This document shows, in pieces, positions 1 through 9,164 of a DNA stretch of 48,140 bases. Below the pieces are notes generated by a model. The model ran no database searches. It was not told the DNA's origin and saw only the letters and a program-made list of their open reading frames with translations. The stretch is from an uncultured Clostridia bacterium (GTDB lineage Bacteria > Bacillota > Clostridia > TANB77 > CAG-508): NCBI GenBank assembly GCA_944387545.1, contig CALXFE010000011.1, positions 1 through 48,140 of the forward strand. The letters are read 5' to 3'. Position 1 is the first letter of the stretch. Each line of letters opens with the position of its first letter. The translations under genes and the position numbers were made by a program.

Positions 1-108
1 TATACTTAGTGCTTTTGTTTTTCTATATTTTTTTAAATTTTTATGTCTATTTTTCCCCAGATTATTTAACTCATATCCTATTGTACTTTCACTTTGTGAA
101 AATAAAAA
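1..108 (-). pseudogene. possible remnant or edge of an XRE-type HTH protein
   Basis: Read on the minus strand, this stretch is open from the window edge up to a stop at 109-111. It encodes a segment with LGKN, then NLKKYRKTKALSI. That resembles the first helix of Cro/C1-type regulators, including the regulator at 33754-34014 in this window (NIIGKNLRKYRKLKKIS). No ATG, GTG or TTG lies between the upstream stop and this segment, so it is either a decayed gene start or a chance resemblance. The rest lies outside the window. Confidence 0.2.
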
Positions 109-279
109 TCACCTAATAAAAGAAATGTTTTGCATATAGAGAGTATTTATAAGTGATATAAAAAATTAACTTAAAATGATAAAAATAAGCAGAAATATTT
201 TATATAATAACTGTTGAAAAAACAAATAATAACATATATAATAATATCAGTGAAAGATGTAGAAGAAAGGAAGATGATC

Positions 280-3200
280 ATGAAGAAAGTAAAGATAATA
301 ACAATAATCACAATTTTAGTTATGTTGATAAATGTGTTCTTACCGATTGCGATATATGCTAATAATGAATTTGATAATAACAATACAATTATGCAAGAAC
401 AGGAAAAAGAAGAAGATAATGCTATAAATGAATCGGATAATAAAATTGAAAACGAAATTGACAATAATACTATCCAGGGAGAAGAAAATGTATTAGAAGA
501 CGAAGAAAATAGTAAAGAGAATACAATAGAAAGTGAAGACATAAAAGAGAACCCGCTAGAAGAAAATGAAGTATTGGTTGATGAAGAACCAACAGATGAA
601 ATAATGCAAATACAAACTTATTCGAATCTTGTGATTGAAGATGGTATATATGTAATACGATCAGCATTAAATAAAAATATGGTATTAGATATTGATGGGG
701 GATCAGCTAACTCTGGTGCAAATTTACAAATATGGAACTATAATAGCAAAGTAAATCAACAAAGGTTTAAAATTACAAGTGATGGACAAGGATATTATAC
801 GATTCGTGCTGTACATTCTAACAAAGTTCTAGATGTTGAAAATGCAAATAAAACAAGTGGAACTAATGTTAGACAATATGATAGTAATGGAACAGATGCT
901 CAAAAATGGCAAATTATGGATTTAGGAAATGGACAAATCAGTTTTGTTTCAAAATGTAATGGATTATACCTAGATGTTTCGGACGCAGGGACTAGAAATG
1001 GAACAAATGTACAAGTGTATGAAGGAAATGGAACAAATGCACAAAAGTTTATATTAGAAAGAAATGAATATAAAGCAGAAAAAACACTAGAAGATGGAAT
1101 ATATACTATAAAATCAAGAGTGAATACAAGTAAAGTATTGGATATATCTGGAGGTTCATATAATAATTCTGCAAATGTTCAGATGTGGAAAAATGATAAT
1201 GTGAGACAACAAAGGTTTAAGATTACATATAATAAAGAAGGCTATTATAAAATAGAGGCGTTACATTCACAAAAAGTATTAGATGTTGCTAACGCAGGAA
1301 TGACTAGTGGCACAAATGTTCAGCAATATGAATGGAATAATACGGATGCACAAAAATGGATAATAGAAAAAAATTCTGATGGAACATATTCGTTTAGATC
1401 TATTTTAAATGGATATTATCTAGATGTATCAGGTGGAATCCCAAATGATGGAACAAATGTACAAGTATATGAGTGGAATGGAACAAATGCACAAAAGTTT
1501 ATGCTAGCGACAGAAGGAAAACAAACAATAAAAGATGGTATATATAAAATCAATACAAAATTAAATGCAAATATGTTTTTAAATGTTACAGGAAATAATG
1601 TCGATATACTAACAAATGAAAATATAACAGCACAAAGGTTTTATGTGAAATATCAAGGAGAAGGTTATTATACAATACAATCTGTTTCAACGAATAAAAT
1701 GCTAGATTTACAAGGAGGAAATACGGCATCAGGAACCAATGTACAGATATATGATAATAATGGCACAGAAGCTCAAAAATGGATCATCAAAGATGCAGGT
1801 GATGGATATTATTATATTGAATCTAGACATAGCTTGATGGTCATGGATGTATTAAATGGAGATGCAAAAGACAGACAAAATGTACAAACGTATCAATTAA
1901 ATTATTCCAATGCTCAAAAATTTAAATTTATTAATGTAGAAGAAGCAGAAGGAAAACAAACAATAAAGAATGGTATATATAATATCGCAACATGTTTAAA
2001 TGAGGGATATGTTTTAGATATATCAGGAGGTTCTGTTTCTAACAGTGCCAATTTACAAATATGGAAAAATTCAAATGTAAATCAGCAAAAGTTTTTTATA
2101 GAATATCAAGGTAATGGCTATTATAAAATAGAGGCATTACATTCTGGCAAAGTATTAGATGTAGATAACGGAGCAAACAAAAGTGGAGCAAATGTATGGC
2201 AATATGAAAGCAATAATACAAATGCACAAAGATGGATGATAAAAGATGCAGGTAATGGTGAATATTATATTATATCAAAATGCAATGGATTATATTTAGA
2301 TGTCAGTGGTGGTAATGTTGGGAATGGCATAAATGTACAAGTATATGAGAAAAATGGAACAAAAGCACAAAAATTCAAATTTTTAAATCCTCCAATCATT
2401 TCTGATAATACCTACAGAATTTCAACAGCATTAAATGATAAGAGTGTTGTTGATGTATCAGGAGGATCGAAACAAGATGGGGCAAATGTACAAATTTGGA
2501 TGAGCACAAATGTACCACAACAAAACTTTAAAGTTGAATACATTGGAGAAGATTGTTATAAAATTACCGCAGAACATTCTGGACTTGCATTAACAGTTAA
2601 AAATAGAAATGTTATACAAAGTAAATATACAAATAGTGATTCACAAAAATGGAAGATTGTAGACGCTGGAAATGGATATTATAACATTGTTTCAAAAGCA
2701 AATGGATTATATTTAGATGTTGCTGATGCGGCTACTGCAAATGGAACAAATGTGCAAGTGTATGAGAAGAACGGAACAAATGCTCAAAAATTTAATTTTG
2801 AAAATCTATGCTTAAACGGAATTGATGTAAGCCAATTTAATGGCTTGATCAATTGGGAATATGTAAAGAGATCAGGAATTGATTTTGCTATGATAAGAAT
2901 TGGGTATAGAGGATATGGAGCGGCAGGTAATTTTGCAGAAGATCCATACTTTAGAATGAATATTCAAGGAGCAAAAAAAGCAGGACTAAAAGTAGGAATA
3001 TATTTCTTTACACAAGCGGTAAACAAGGATGAAGCTGTAGAAGAAGCAAACTGGGTGCTTAGAATTTTAAAGGAATCAGGATATGCAAATGAATTGGATT
3101 ATCCAATTGCAATTGATACTGAAAAATCAGCTGCTCCAGATAATTCTGGAAGAGCAGATAATATAGATAAGGCAACAAGAACGACTGTATGTAAAGCTTT

Positions 3201-3432
3201 TTGTGAAACAATAAAACAAAATGGATATACACCAATGATTTATGCAAGTAGAAACTGGTTTTATGATAATTTAAACATGAATGAATTGAACCAATTTGAC
3301 ATATGGCTAGCCCAATATAATGATGTGGCTGATTATATAGGGCATTATGAGATATGGCAACATTCTGACAAAGGAACAGTGGCAGGAATTAGTGGTTATG
3401 TAGATTTAGATATCGGATATAAAAGATATTAA
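280..3432 (+). CDS. secreted GH25 lysozyme with five ricin-type lectin modules
   Basis: The predicted product is a 1050-residue secreted peptidoglycan hydrolase. A signal peptide (MKKVKIITIITIL...ANN) is followed by a low-complexity acidic Glu/Asn linker to about residue 116. Five consecutive ricin B-type beta-trefoil modules of about 146 residues follow (about 117-845), each with recurring G-Y-Y-x-I, VLDV and NAQKF/W motifs. The C-terminal 205 residues are a glycosyl hydrolase 25 domain: GIDVSQFNG (from 847), the acidic pair in IDTE (D946, E948), and WQHSDKG near the end. GH25 enzymes cleave the MurNAc-GlcNAc bond; the lectin modules probably bind surface glycans. I chose ATG 280 because AAGGA at 267-271 is well spaced; ATG 274 is in frame and possible. 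The role (self-wall remodelling or attack on other cells) is not shown by the sequence. Confidence 0.9.
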   Translation: MKKVKIITIITILVMLINVFLPIAIYANNEFDNNNTIMQEQEKEEDNAINESDNKIENEIDNNTIQGEENVLEDEENSKENTIESEDIKENPLEENEVLVDEEPTDEIMQIQTYSNLVIEDGIYVIRSALNKNMVLDIDGGSANSGANLQIWNYNSKVNQQRFKITSDGQGYYTIRAVHSNKVLDVENANKTSGTNVRQYDSNGTDAQKWQIMDLGNGQISFVSKCNGLYLDVSDAGTRNGTNVQVYEGNGTNAQKFILERNEYKAEKTLEDGIYTIKSRVNTSKVLDISGGSYNNSANVQMWKNDNVRQQRFKITYNKEGYYKIEALHSQKVLDVANAGMTSGTNVQQYEWNNTDAQKWIIEKNSDGTYSFRSILNGYYLDVSGGIPNDGTNVQVYEWNGTNAQKFMLATEGKQTIKDGIYKINTKLNANMFLNVTGNNVDILTNENITAQRFYVKYQGEGYYTIQSVSTNKMLDLQGGNTASGTNVQIYDNNGTEAQKWIIKDAGDGYYYIESRHSLMVMDVLNGDAKDRQNVQTYQLNYSNAQKFKFINVEEAEGKQTIKNGIYNIATCLNEGYVLDISGGSVSNSANLQIWKNSNVNQQKFFIEYQGNGYYKIEALHSGKVLDVDNGANKSGANVWQYESNNTNAQRWMIKDAGNGEYYIISKCNGLYLDVSGGNVGNGINVQVYEKNGTKAQKFKFLNPPIISDNTYRISTALNDKSVVDVSGGSKQDGANVQIWMSTNVPQQNFKVEYIGEDCYKITAEHSGLALTVKNRNVIQSKYTNSDSQKWKIVDAGNGYYNIVSKANGLYLDVADAATANGTNVQVYEKNGTNAQKFNFENLCLNGIDVSQFNGLINWEYVKRSGIDFAMIRIGYRGYGAAGNFAEDPYFRMNIQGAKKAGLKVGIYFFTQAVNKDEAVEEANWVLRILKESGYANELDYPIAIDTEKSAAPDNSGRADNIDKATRTTVCKAFCETIKQNGYTPMIYASRNWFYDNLNMNELNQFDIWLAQYNDVADYIGHYEIWQHSDKGTVAGISGYVDLDIGYKRY

Positions 3433-3467
3433 AAACATCATATTATGAAATATTTTCCTCAAAAGAC

Positions 3468-3496
3468 TTGATTTTAAAGTGCTTTTATGATAAAAT
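3468..3496 (+). promoter_or_regulatory. sigma-A-type promoter for the pheS leader
   Basis: TTGATT (3468-3473), a 17-bp spacer and TAAAAT (3491-3496). It sits upstream of the T-box leader and is followed by no other gene start. Position and spacing fit a vegetative promoter. Confidence 0.6.
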
Positions 3497-3539
3497 AATG
3501 TATGTAAGAAAATTAGAAACAAAACCAATTAAAAAGCAA

Positions 3540-3779
3540 AGTATATATATTTTAAATATTTACAAGAGAAAATGGTCATTGGCTGGAAACCATTAAATAT
3601 CGTATATAGAAATTTCACTTTTTAGGTCCTTTTTTGAAATAATAGTAGAAAAAGGCGGTTGCACCGTTAAAACTATAACGAGGTTAGTATAGAAAATACT
3701 AATAAATTTAGGTGGTACCACGGAAAAATAACCATTTCGTCCTAATAGATATAACTAGGAAGAGATGGTTTTTTTGATG
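3540..3779 (+). promoter_or_regulatory. T-box riboswitch (tRNA-Phe) with intrinsic terminator
   Basis: The hallmark T-box sequence AGGTGGTACCACGG is at 3710-3723. It is followed by a terminator hairpin: AACCAT... at 3730-3744 pairs with ...ATGGTT at 3756-3770, then a run of U. Stem I lies upstream, with the pairable segments AATGGT and ACCATT around 3572-3597. A UUC triplet at 3614-3616 (in ATTTCACT) is the likely Phe specifier. The variable T-box base is U, matching the discriminator A expected for tRNA-Phe. Uncharged tRNA-Phe would stabilise the antiterminator and permit transcription of the genes downstream. The 5' boundary is approximate. Confidence 0.9.
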
Positions 3780-3840
3780 AATGGGAAAAATGACAAAGAT
3801 TTAAATTTTAAGTAAAATTTAATAAAGGATGTTGATAAAT

Positions 3841-4179
3841 ATGAATAATACGAACCATGAAGGAAAATGTATTGAATATTATTTTGATTCAAAAACATTT
3901 ACAAAAGACCAATTAATAAAAAGTATAGAAGAAGCAAAACTGGAATTTCCTAGTAAAAAGGTAGAATCTAATTTGTTTTTAAACCAATGGGGTGTTTATA
4001 TCTTAAAAATTAATTTTAAAGACAAAATAGAATATGTAGAAAATTTTAAGGAAAAAAGAAAAAATCGAAAAGTACTGCTTCTAACAGAGAAAAATCGAAA
4101 GGTTAGTGAAAAGAGAACATCTTTACTAAACAGAAAATATGGTCAATATAAAAAGACCGGAGAATATAGACCAATATAA
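3841..4179 (+). CDS. uncharacterised 112-residue protein inside the pheS leader operon
   Basis: I do not recognise a family. The protein is small, soluble and basic (Lys/Arg-rich C-terminal half) with no signal peptide or membrane segment; the N-terminal half has an alternating pattern that could be alpha/beta. It lies directly after the Phe T-box terminator and ends 28 bp before pheS, so its expression should respond to Phe-tRNA charging. ATG 3841 is preferred over ATG 3829 because AAAGG at 3824-3828 is too close to the latter. The end ([14 protein letters not shown]) loosely resembles the end of the unknown protein at 5357-5716. Confidence 0.65.
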   Translation: MNNTNHEGKCIEYYFDSKTFTKDQLIKSIEEAKLEFPSKKVESNLFLNQWGVYILKINFKDKIEYVENFKEKRKNRKVLLLTEKNRKVSEKRTSLLNRKYGQYKKTGEYRPI

Positions 4180-4207
4180 TTTTATACAAGAAAGGAAATG
4201 GGCGAAT

Positions 4208-5227
4208 ATGAAAGAAGAAATTGCAAAAATAAAAGAAAAATCTATTAAAGAAATTTCAAATGTGAAAGACTTAAAAGAATTAAATGACTTAAGAGTTAAA
4301 TATCTAGGAAAAAAAGGAGAATTAACCCTTATTTTAAGAGGTATGGGAAATCTATCTCCTGAGGAAAGACCAGCTATAGGAAGTCTAGTAAATGAATTAA
4401 GAGAAGAAATAGAAAATTTAATTCAGGAAAAAGAGAAAGATTTTAAAAATCAAGAACTTTTAGAAAGATTAGAAACTGAAACAATTGATGTTACAGAGCC
4501 AAGCAAAAAAGTGGTTTTAGGTTCTTTACATCCAATTACCAAAATTATAGAAGAAGTAGAAGAAATATTTTTAGGAATGGGATATGAAATTGCAGATGGT
4601 CCAGAGGTGGAAAAGGCAATATATAATTTTGATAAATTAAATACACCACCAGACCATCCAGCAAGAGATGTACAAGACACATTCTATATCACAGATGATA
4701 TTGTGTTGAGAAGTCAAACATCACCTGTACAAGCTAGAGTAATGGAAAATCAAAAACCACCAATCAAAATTATATGCCCAGGAGCAGTATATAGATCAGA
4801 TAGTGTAGATGCGACACATTCACCAGTATTCCACCAAGTAGAAGGATTGGTTGTAGATAAACATATTTCTATGGCAGATTTAAAAGGAACTTTAGAGATG
4901 TTTGCTAAAAAATGTTTAGGAGAAAATACCAAAATACGTTTTAGACCACATCATTTTCCATTTACAGAACCATCTGCAGAAGCAGATGTATCATGCTTTG
5001 TATGTGGAGGAAAAGGATGCAAAGTATGTAAAGGAGAAGGATGGATAGAATTATTAGGTTGTGGTGAAGTTCATCCAAATGTTTTGAGAAATTGCGGGAT
5101 AGATCCAGATGTTTATTCAGGATTTGCATTTGGATTTGGTGTAGAAAGAATTGCCATGGCAAAATACGGAATTGAAGATATGAGATTATTATTTGAAAAT
5201 GATATTCGCTTTTTAAAACAATTCTAA
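4208..5227 (+). CDS. pheS: phenylalanine-tRNA ligase alpha subunit
   Basis: The 339-residue catalytic subunit of the (alpha-beta)2 enzyme that charges tRNA-Phe. The N-terminal coiled-coil arm (residues 1-90) is followed by the class II core. Motif 2 is around [22 protein letters not shown], and motif 3 is [16 protein letters not shown] near the C-terminus. Two CxxC-like pairs ([12 protein letters not shown]) precede motif 3, as in many PheS proteins. The length is normal for Bacillota. ATG 4208 follows AAAGGA with good spacing; the longer open frame from 4139 overlaps the upstream gene and lacks a ribosome binding site. It is under T-box control, with pheT downstream. Confidence 0.97.
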   Translation: MKEEIAKIKEKSIKEISNVKDLKELNDLRVKYLGKKGELTLILRGMGNLSPEERPAIGSLVNELREEIENLIQEKEKDFKNQELLERLETETIDVTEPSKKVVLGSLHPITKIIEEVEEIFLGMGYEIADGPEVEKAIYNFDKLNTPPDHPARDVQDTFYITDDIVLRSQTSPVQARVMENQKPPIKIICPGAVYRSDSVDATHSPVFHQVEGLVVDKHISMADLKGTLEMFAKKCLGENTKIRFRPHHFPFTEPSAEADVSCFVCGGKGCKVCKGEGWIELLGCGEVHPNVLRNCGIDPDVYSGFAFGFGVERIAMAKYGIEDMRLLFENDIRFLKQF

Positions 5228-5230
5228 GTG

Positions 5231-5297
5231 GAACGATAGGGCGCGCCAAAGCGTTCGATAAGATAAAAAGTTGGAAAGTATTCCAAAATACGGAATA
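5231..5297 (+). other. GC-rich patch and overlapping hairpins between pheS and the next gene
   Basis: GAACG (5231-5235) and CGTTC (5251-5255) can pair around a GGCGCGCC octamer, which stands out in this AT-rich region. Just downstream, TTGGAA (5271-5276) pairs with TTCCAA (5281-5286), while TATTCC (5279-5284) can instead pair with GGAATA (5292-5297). These two small hairpins are mutually exclusive. No U-run follows, so none is an obvious terminator. An RNA processing or translational role is only a guess. Confidence 0.35.
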
Positions 5298-5356
5298 TAG
5301 AAAATTTAAATATAAATAAAATTGATTAAAAATTTAATTAATTAAGGAGTGAAAAA

Positions 5357-5716
5357 ATGGGATTATTTAGAAAAAAGGAAAAAGAATATACATTCGATCA
5401 AGCTATAAAAATGTTAAAAGAGGAAGGATTTGAAAATCATATAGCTATACCTACTAATCCAGAAGATATGCTACATACAAAATATTGGTTAAGGTTAGAT
5501 GAAAAAGTATTAAAGGAAACGCCATATGTGGAAACACCTTTTCAGGAAAAAAGAAGAAAAATGATGGAAGAAATTGGTGTTGATGAGGAATGCAAAAAAA
5601 GAACAGAGGATATTAGTAGAAGTCATAGTTCAAAACCAGGAAAAGTGATAAGATATAATGATTATCAGTCAGCTAGAAATTATCAAAAGAAATATGGTGA
5701 ATATAGTAGATGGTAA
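5357..5716 (+). CDS. uncharacterised 119-residue protein between pheS and pheT
   Basis: No family recognised. It is a charged soluble protein beginning MGLFRKKEKEYTF, with an amphipathic N-terminal half and a Ser/Lys/Tyr-rich tail ending YQKKYGEYSRW. There is no signal or membrane segment. A strong ribosome binding site (AAGGAG) precedes ATG 5357. It separates two genes usually adjacent in Bacillota, and 85 bp separate it from pheT. Co-transcription from the Phe T-box is likely because no convincing terminator intervenes. Confidence 0.7.
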   Translation: MGLFRKKEKEYTFDQAIKMLKEEGFENHIAIPTNPEDMLHTKYWLRLDEKVLKETPYVETPFQEKRRKMMEEIGVDEECKKRTEDISRSHSSKPGKVIRYNDYQSARNYQKKYGEYSRW

Positions 5717-5801
5717 GAATGATATAACATAAGAACGGAAAAGAAGGTTGAAAAACAATTATTTCTCAACCAGATTTATACGAGAAAGGAAGAATAAAAA
5801 T

Positions 5802-8216
5802 ATGAAAGCAAGTAGAGAATGGTTAGAAGAATATAGTGACATAGATGTAGATACTGTAAAATTAGGAGACATCCTAACAATGACAGGTTCTAAAGTAGAA
5901 ACGATAGAGCAAAAAGGAAATAATATAAAAAATGTGGTTGTTGGAAAAATTTTAGAAGTTACCAAACATCCAGATGCAGATAAATTAGTGGTAACCAAAA
6001 TAGATGTTGGAAATGGAGAAATTCTTCAAATTGTAACAGCAGCACCTAATATCAAAGTAGGAGCAACTGGACAAATTGTGCCAGTTGCAAAAGACGGAGC
6101 AGAACTTCCAAAAGGTGTAACTATCCATACTGGAAAATTACGTGGTGTAGAATCACAAGGTATGATGTGCGGGATGGAAGAATTAGAAATTGATCCTGCC
6201 AATTATCCAGATAAAGTGGTAGATGGTATCTTTATTTTAGATGACAAATATGAAAAAGATTTAGGAAAAGATTTAGTAGATGTCTTAGAATTAAAAGAAG
6301 ATATCATTGATTTTGAAATCACACCAAACAGACCAGATTGTTTATCTATTGAAGGTTTAGGAAGAGAAACAGCAGTGTCTTTAGGAAAACCATTTAAAAA
6401 TCCTAGAAAAAATATTGACGAATTAAAAGTTGAAGATAAGAAAGACATTGAAGGATTAAAAGTAGATATTACAGCACCTGACTTATGTTACAGATATATT
6501 GCAAGAGTTGTAAAAAATGTAAAAATTGGACCATCACCTAAATGGATGGTTAGAAGATTAAATGCTTGTGGTGTAAGAAGTATTAATAATATTGTAGATA
6601 TCACCAATTATGTAATGCTAGAAATGGGGCAACCAATGCATGCATTTGATATTAACTCTATTGAAGGAAAACATATTACGGTAAGAAGAGCAAAAAACAA
6701 CGAAAAAATTACAACGCTAGATGAGCAAGAAAGAATATTAGATGAAAATGACTTAGTCATTGCCGATGACAAAAAAGCAGTAGCTATTGCTGGTGTTATG
6801 GGAGGACTAAATTCAGAAATCGAAAATGATACAGAGACAGTTGTGTTTGAATCAGCCGTATTTTATGGTGGCGCTGTTAGAAAAACAGCTAAAAAAGTAG
6901 GATTAAGAACAGAGGCATCTTCTCGTTTTGAAAAAGGATTATCACCAGAAAATGCTTTAAGAGCTGTTAATCGTGCAGTAGAATTGGTAGAAATTTTACA
7001 TGCAGGAGAAATTGTAGATGGAAAAGTAGATGTCTATCCAACAAAACAAAAAGTGCATGAGATAAAGGTAGATTATGATAGAATTAATCAATTATTAGGA
7101 ACCCATATTTCTAAGGAAGAAATGATGGATATTCTAAATAAATTAGATATAAAAGTTGAAAACGATATTGCTACAGCACCATATTTTAGAATGGATGTAG
7201 AGCAATTAGCAGATTTAGCGGAAGAAGTACTAAGATTTTATGGATATGACAAATTAGAAACCACATTAATTAAATCAGATACAACATTAGGTATGAGAAA
7301 TAAAGAACAAAAAATTGAAAAGAAAATACAAGAAGTTCTTGTTAATAGTGGTTTATCAGAAATTTATACTTATGGATTTTTAAGTGAAAAAGATTTAGAA
7401 AAATCAAATATTAGTGATACATTAAAGAAAACAGCAATTACCATTCAAAATCCATTAAGTGATGAATATAAATTGATGAGACCATCAACCATACCAAGTA
7501 TGTTACAAATATTAGCTAATAATGCAAATAAGAAAAATCAAAATGTAAAATTATTTGACATTTCAAGAAATTATAAGAACATGAATGGTGAAGTAGAAAA
7601 AGGAGAAGTACCGCTACAAGAAAATATTTTAACCATTGGAATGTATGGAGATGATGTAGATTTCTATATCTTAAAAGGAATTGTTGAAAATGTATTAGAA
7701 GCAACATACATTAATCATTATGAAATAGAAAGAGAAACAAATAACAAATCTTACCATCCAGGAAGATGTGCAAATCTAACAGTTGGAAGAGATGTAATTG
7801 CTACTCTAGGAGAAGTACATCCAGTTGTTCTAAATAACTATGATATTGAAAAAAGAGTATATTTAGCAGAAATTAATATTAGTAAACTAGAAAAATATTC
7901 AAGAAATAATAAAAAATATGTAGAAGTTCCAAAATTCCCAGCAGTAGAAAGAGATATTGCCATTATCGTAGATGAAGCTGTTGAGGTTGGACAAATCGAA
8001 AAAATTATTATAAAGAAAGCTAAGAAATTACTAGAAGGATTAAAATTATTTGACATTTATAGAAATGAAAAACTAGGAGAAAACAAAAAGAGTGTGGCAT
8101 ATGCTTTGACATTTAGAGATAAAAATAAAACATTAAGTGATGAAGAAGTAAATGTTGCAATGGAAAATATTATTTCAGAATTAGAAAAAACAGTAGGTGC
8201 TAAGCTAAGAAAATAG
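5802..8216 (+). CDS. pheT: phenylalanine-tRNA ligase beta subunit
   Basis: The 804-residue beta subunit, full length for Bacillota. Order of domains: an N-terminal tRNA-binding EMAP/OB fold (about 40-155; VVGKILEVTKHPDADKL), the B3/B4 editing domain (about 205-390), B5 (about 405-475), the catalytic-like core, and a C-terminal FDX-ACB anticodon-binding domain (about 710-804; YVEVPKFPAVERDIAI). It hydrolyses misacylated Tyr-tRNA-Phe and positions the tRNA. ATG 5802 follows GAAAGGAAG with correct spacing; the frame extends upstream to a TTG at 5748 but without support. A short hairpin (5746-5751 with 5766-5771) precedes the ribosome binding site. Confidence 0.97.
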   Translation: MKASREWLEEYSDIDVDTVKLGDILTMTGSKVETIEQKGNNIKNVVVGKILEVTKHPDADKLVVTKIDVGNGEILQIVTAAPNIKVGATGQIVPVAKDGAELPKGVTIHTGKLRGVESQGMMCGMEELEIDPANYPDKVVDGIFILDDKYEKDLGKDLVDVLELKEDIIDFEITPNRPDCLSIEGLGRETAVSLGKPFKNPRKNIDELKVEDKKDIEGLKVDITAPDLCYRYIARVVKNVKIGPSPKWMVRRLNACGVRSINNIVDITNYVMLEMGQPMHAFDINSIEGKHITVRRAKNNEKITTLDEQERILDENDLVIADDKKAVAIAGVMGGLNSEIENDTETVVFESAVFYGGAVRKTAKKVGLRTEASSRFEKGLSPENALRAVNRAVELVEILHAGEIVDGKVDVYPTKQKVHEIKVDYDRINQLLGTHISKEEMMDILNKLDIKVENDIATAPYFRMDVEQLADLAEEVLRFYGYDKLETTLIKSDTTLGMRNKEQKIEKKIQEVLVNSGLSEIYTYGFLSEKDLEKSNISDTLKKTAITIQNPLSDEYKLMRPSTIPSMLQILANNANKKNQNVKLFDISRNYKNMNGEVEKGEVPLQENILTIGMYGDDVDFYILKGIVENVLEATYINHYEIERETNNKSYHPGRCANLTVGRDVIATLGEVHPVVLNNYDIEKRVYLAEINISKLEKYSRNNKKYVEVPKFPAVERDIAIIVDEAVEVGQIEKIIIKKAKKLLEGLKLFDIYRNEKLGENKKSVAYALTFRDKNKTLSDEEVNVAMENIISELEKTVGAKLRK

Positions 8217-8221
8217 AATGT

Positions 8222-8527
8222 AAAAAGGGATTTTGGGTATGGACTCATTTTCCCTTTTTTTAGTTAAGTTATCTAAAAAATATAGAATATAAAGTCATTA
8301 CACAATTTTGTATAAGCTAAATTTTCATAGAAATTCTACAAGAAAAGCGTGAGCCTCTCTCATTTTGCTTAAAGCATAAGCAAAATGAGCATTCCTCACG
8401 TTTTTCTTTATAATTTCTATATTCAAATTTAGATACGCAAAATTGTTTCATTTTTTTATATTCTATATTTTTTATAACATTGCTAAATAAGAAAGGGAAA
8501 ATGAGTCCATACCCAAAATCCCTTTTT
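8222..8527. mobile_element. 306-bp near-palindromic element (MITE/BIME-like, family B ends)
   Basis: The ends 8222-8257 and 8492-8527 are a perfect 36-bp inverted repeat. The interior remains self-complementary: AATATAGAATATAAA on the left against its complement around 8453-8470, CGTGAG against CTCACG (8395-8400), and a central 13-bp stem (8359-8371 with 8377-8389) with a 5-base loop. The whole could fold as one long hairpin. Each end is also a small hairpin (AAAAAGGGA...TCCCTTTTT) with a U-run, so the left end probably terminates pheT transcription. No open frame lies inside. A diverged single copy of the end sequence occurs at 13253-13284. Confidence 0.8.
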
Positions 8528-8545
8528 CTAAAAAAATAAAAATGT

Positions 8546-8574
8546 AATGGTAACTTTTTTAGAATAAATGGTAA
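8546..8574 (+). promoter_or_regulatory. possible ECF promoter or operator: paired AATGGTAA repeats
   Basis: AATGGTAA occurs at 8546-8553 and again at 8567-8574, 21 bp apart on the same strand. A T-run lies between, and the sigma factor gene starts 38 bp downstream. The first copy is followed by C, giving GGTAAC, reminiscent of the AAC-type -35 of ECF promoters. Autoregulation by the sigma factor is a hypothesis. Confidence 0.3.
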
Positions 8575-8612
8575 TATATAGATGTAGATATCTTAGGGGA
8601 GTTCTAAATGAA

Positions 8613-9164
8613 ATGAAAAAAAATAAATTAATTGAACAATATATAGAAAATAATAAATTAAATATTGAAAAAGTAATGGAAGAATATACAAACTATCTAT
8701 ATGTGATTGTAAGTAATAAGAGATTTAAATTAACAGAAGAAGACATAGAAGAAATTGTTTCAGATGTATTTTTAGCTGTTTGGAAAAACCAAAAACAGCT
8801 AGATGTACAAAAAGAAATGTCTTCTTATTTAGCTGGAATTGCCAATCATTTATACAATAAAAAATTAAGAAACTTTAAAAATCTAATAGATATAGAAAGC
8901 TATGAAAATCAATTACAAGATACGAAAGATATTGAACAAGAAATAGAAGAAAAACAAAAACAAGATGCAATTTTACAAGAAATCTATAAGATGAAACAAG
9001 AAGACCAAGATATATTTTTATATTATTACTATTATGCCAAATCAATAAAAGAAATTGCCAAAAGCTTAAATTTAACAGAAGTAAAAGTAAAATCTAGGTT
9101 ATTTCGTATTCGAAAGAAATTAAAAAAGAATTTGGAAAAAAGGGGGTATAGTTATTATGGATAA
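8613..9164 (+). CDS. ECF-type RNA polymerase sigma factor
   Basis: A 183-residue sigma-70 family protein of ECF size. Region 2 lies about residues 25-95 (LTEEDIEEIVSDVFLAVWKN, typical of helix 2.2). The C-terminal region 4 is about 125-180 and carries a helix-turn-helix (SIKEIAKSLNLTEVKVKSRLFRIRKKLKK). ATG 8613 is chosen because AGGGGAG lies about 11 bp upstream; the in-frame ATG at 8568 has no ribosome binding site. Its stop codon overlaps the start of the next gene, which encodes a membrane protein. This is the usual layout of a sigma/anti-sigma pair. The target regulon is unknown. Confidence 0.9.
   Translation: MKKNKLIEQYIENNKLNIEKVMEEYTNYLYVIVSNKRFKLTEEDIEEIVSDVFLAVWKNQKQLDVQKEMSSYLAGIANHLYNKKLRNFKNLIDIESYENQLQDTKDIEQEIEEKQKQDAILQEIYKMKQEDQDIFLYYYYYAKSIKEIAKSLNLTEVKVKSRLFRIRKKLKKNLEKRGYSYYG

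Noticed and set aside
130..160. Possible promoter TTGCAT (130-135) before the lysozyme gene
   Set aside because: No -10 box at acceptable spacing; the only candidate is 19 bp away and poor.
4139..4207. Upstream start for pheS at 4139
   Set aside because: It would overlap the preceding gene, has no ribosome binding site and adds residues not seen in PheS.
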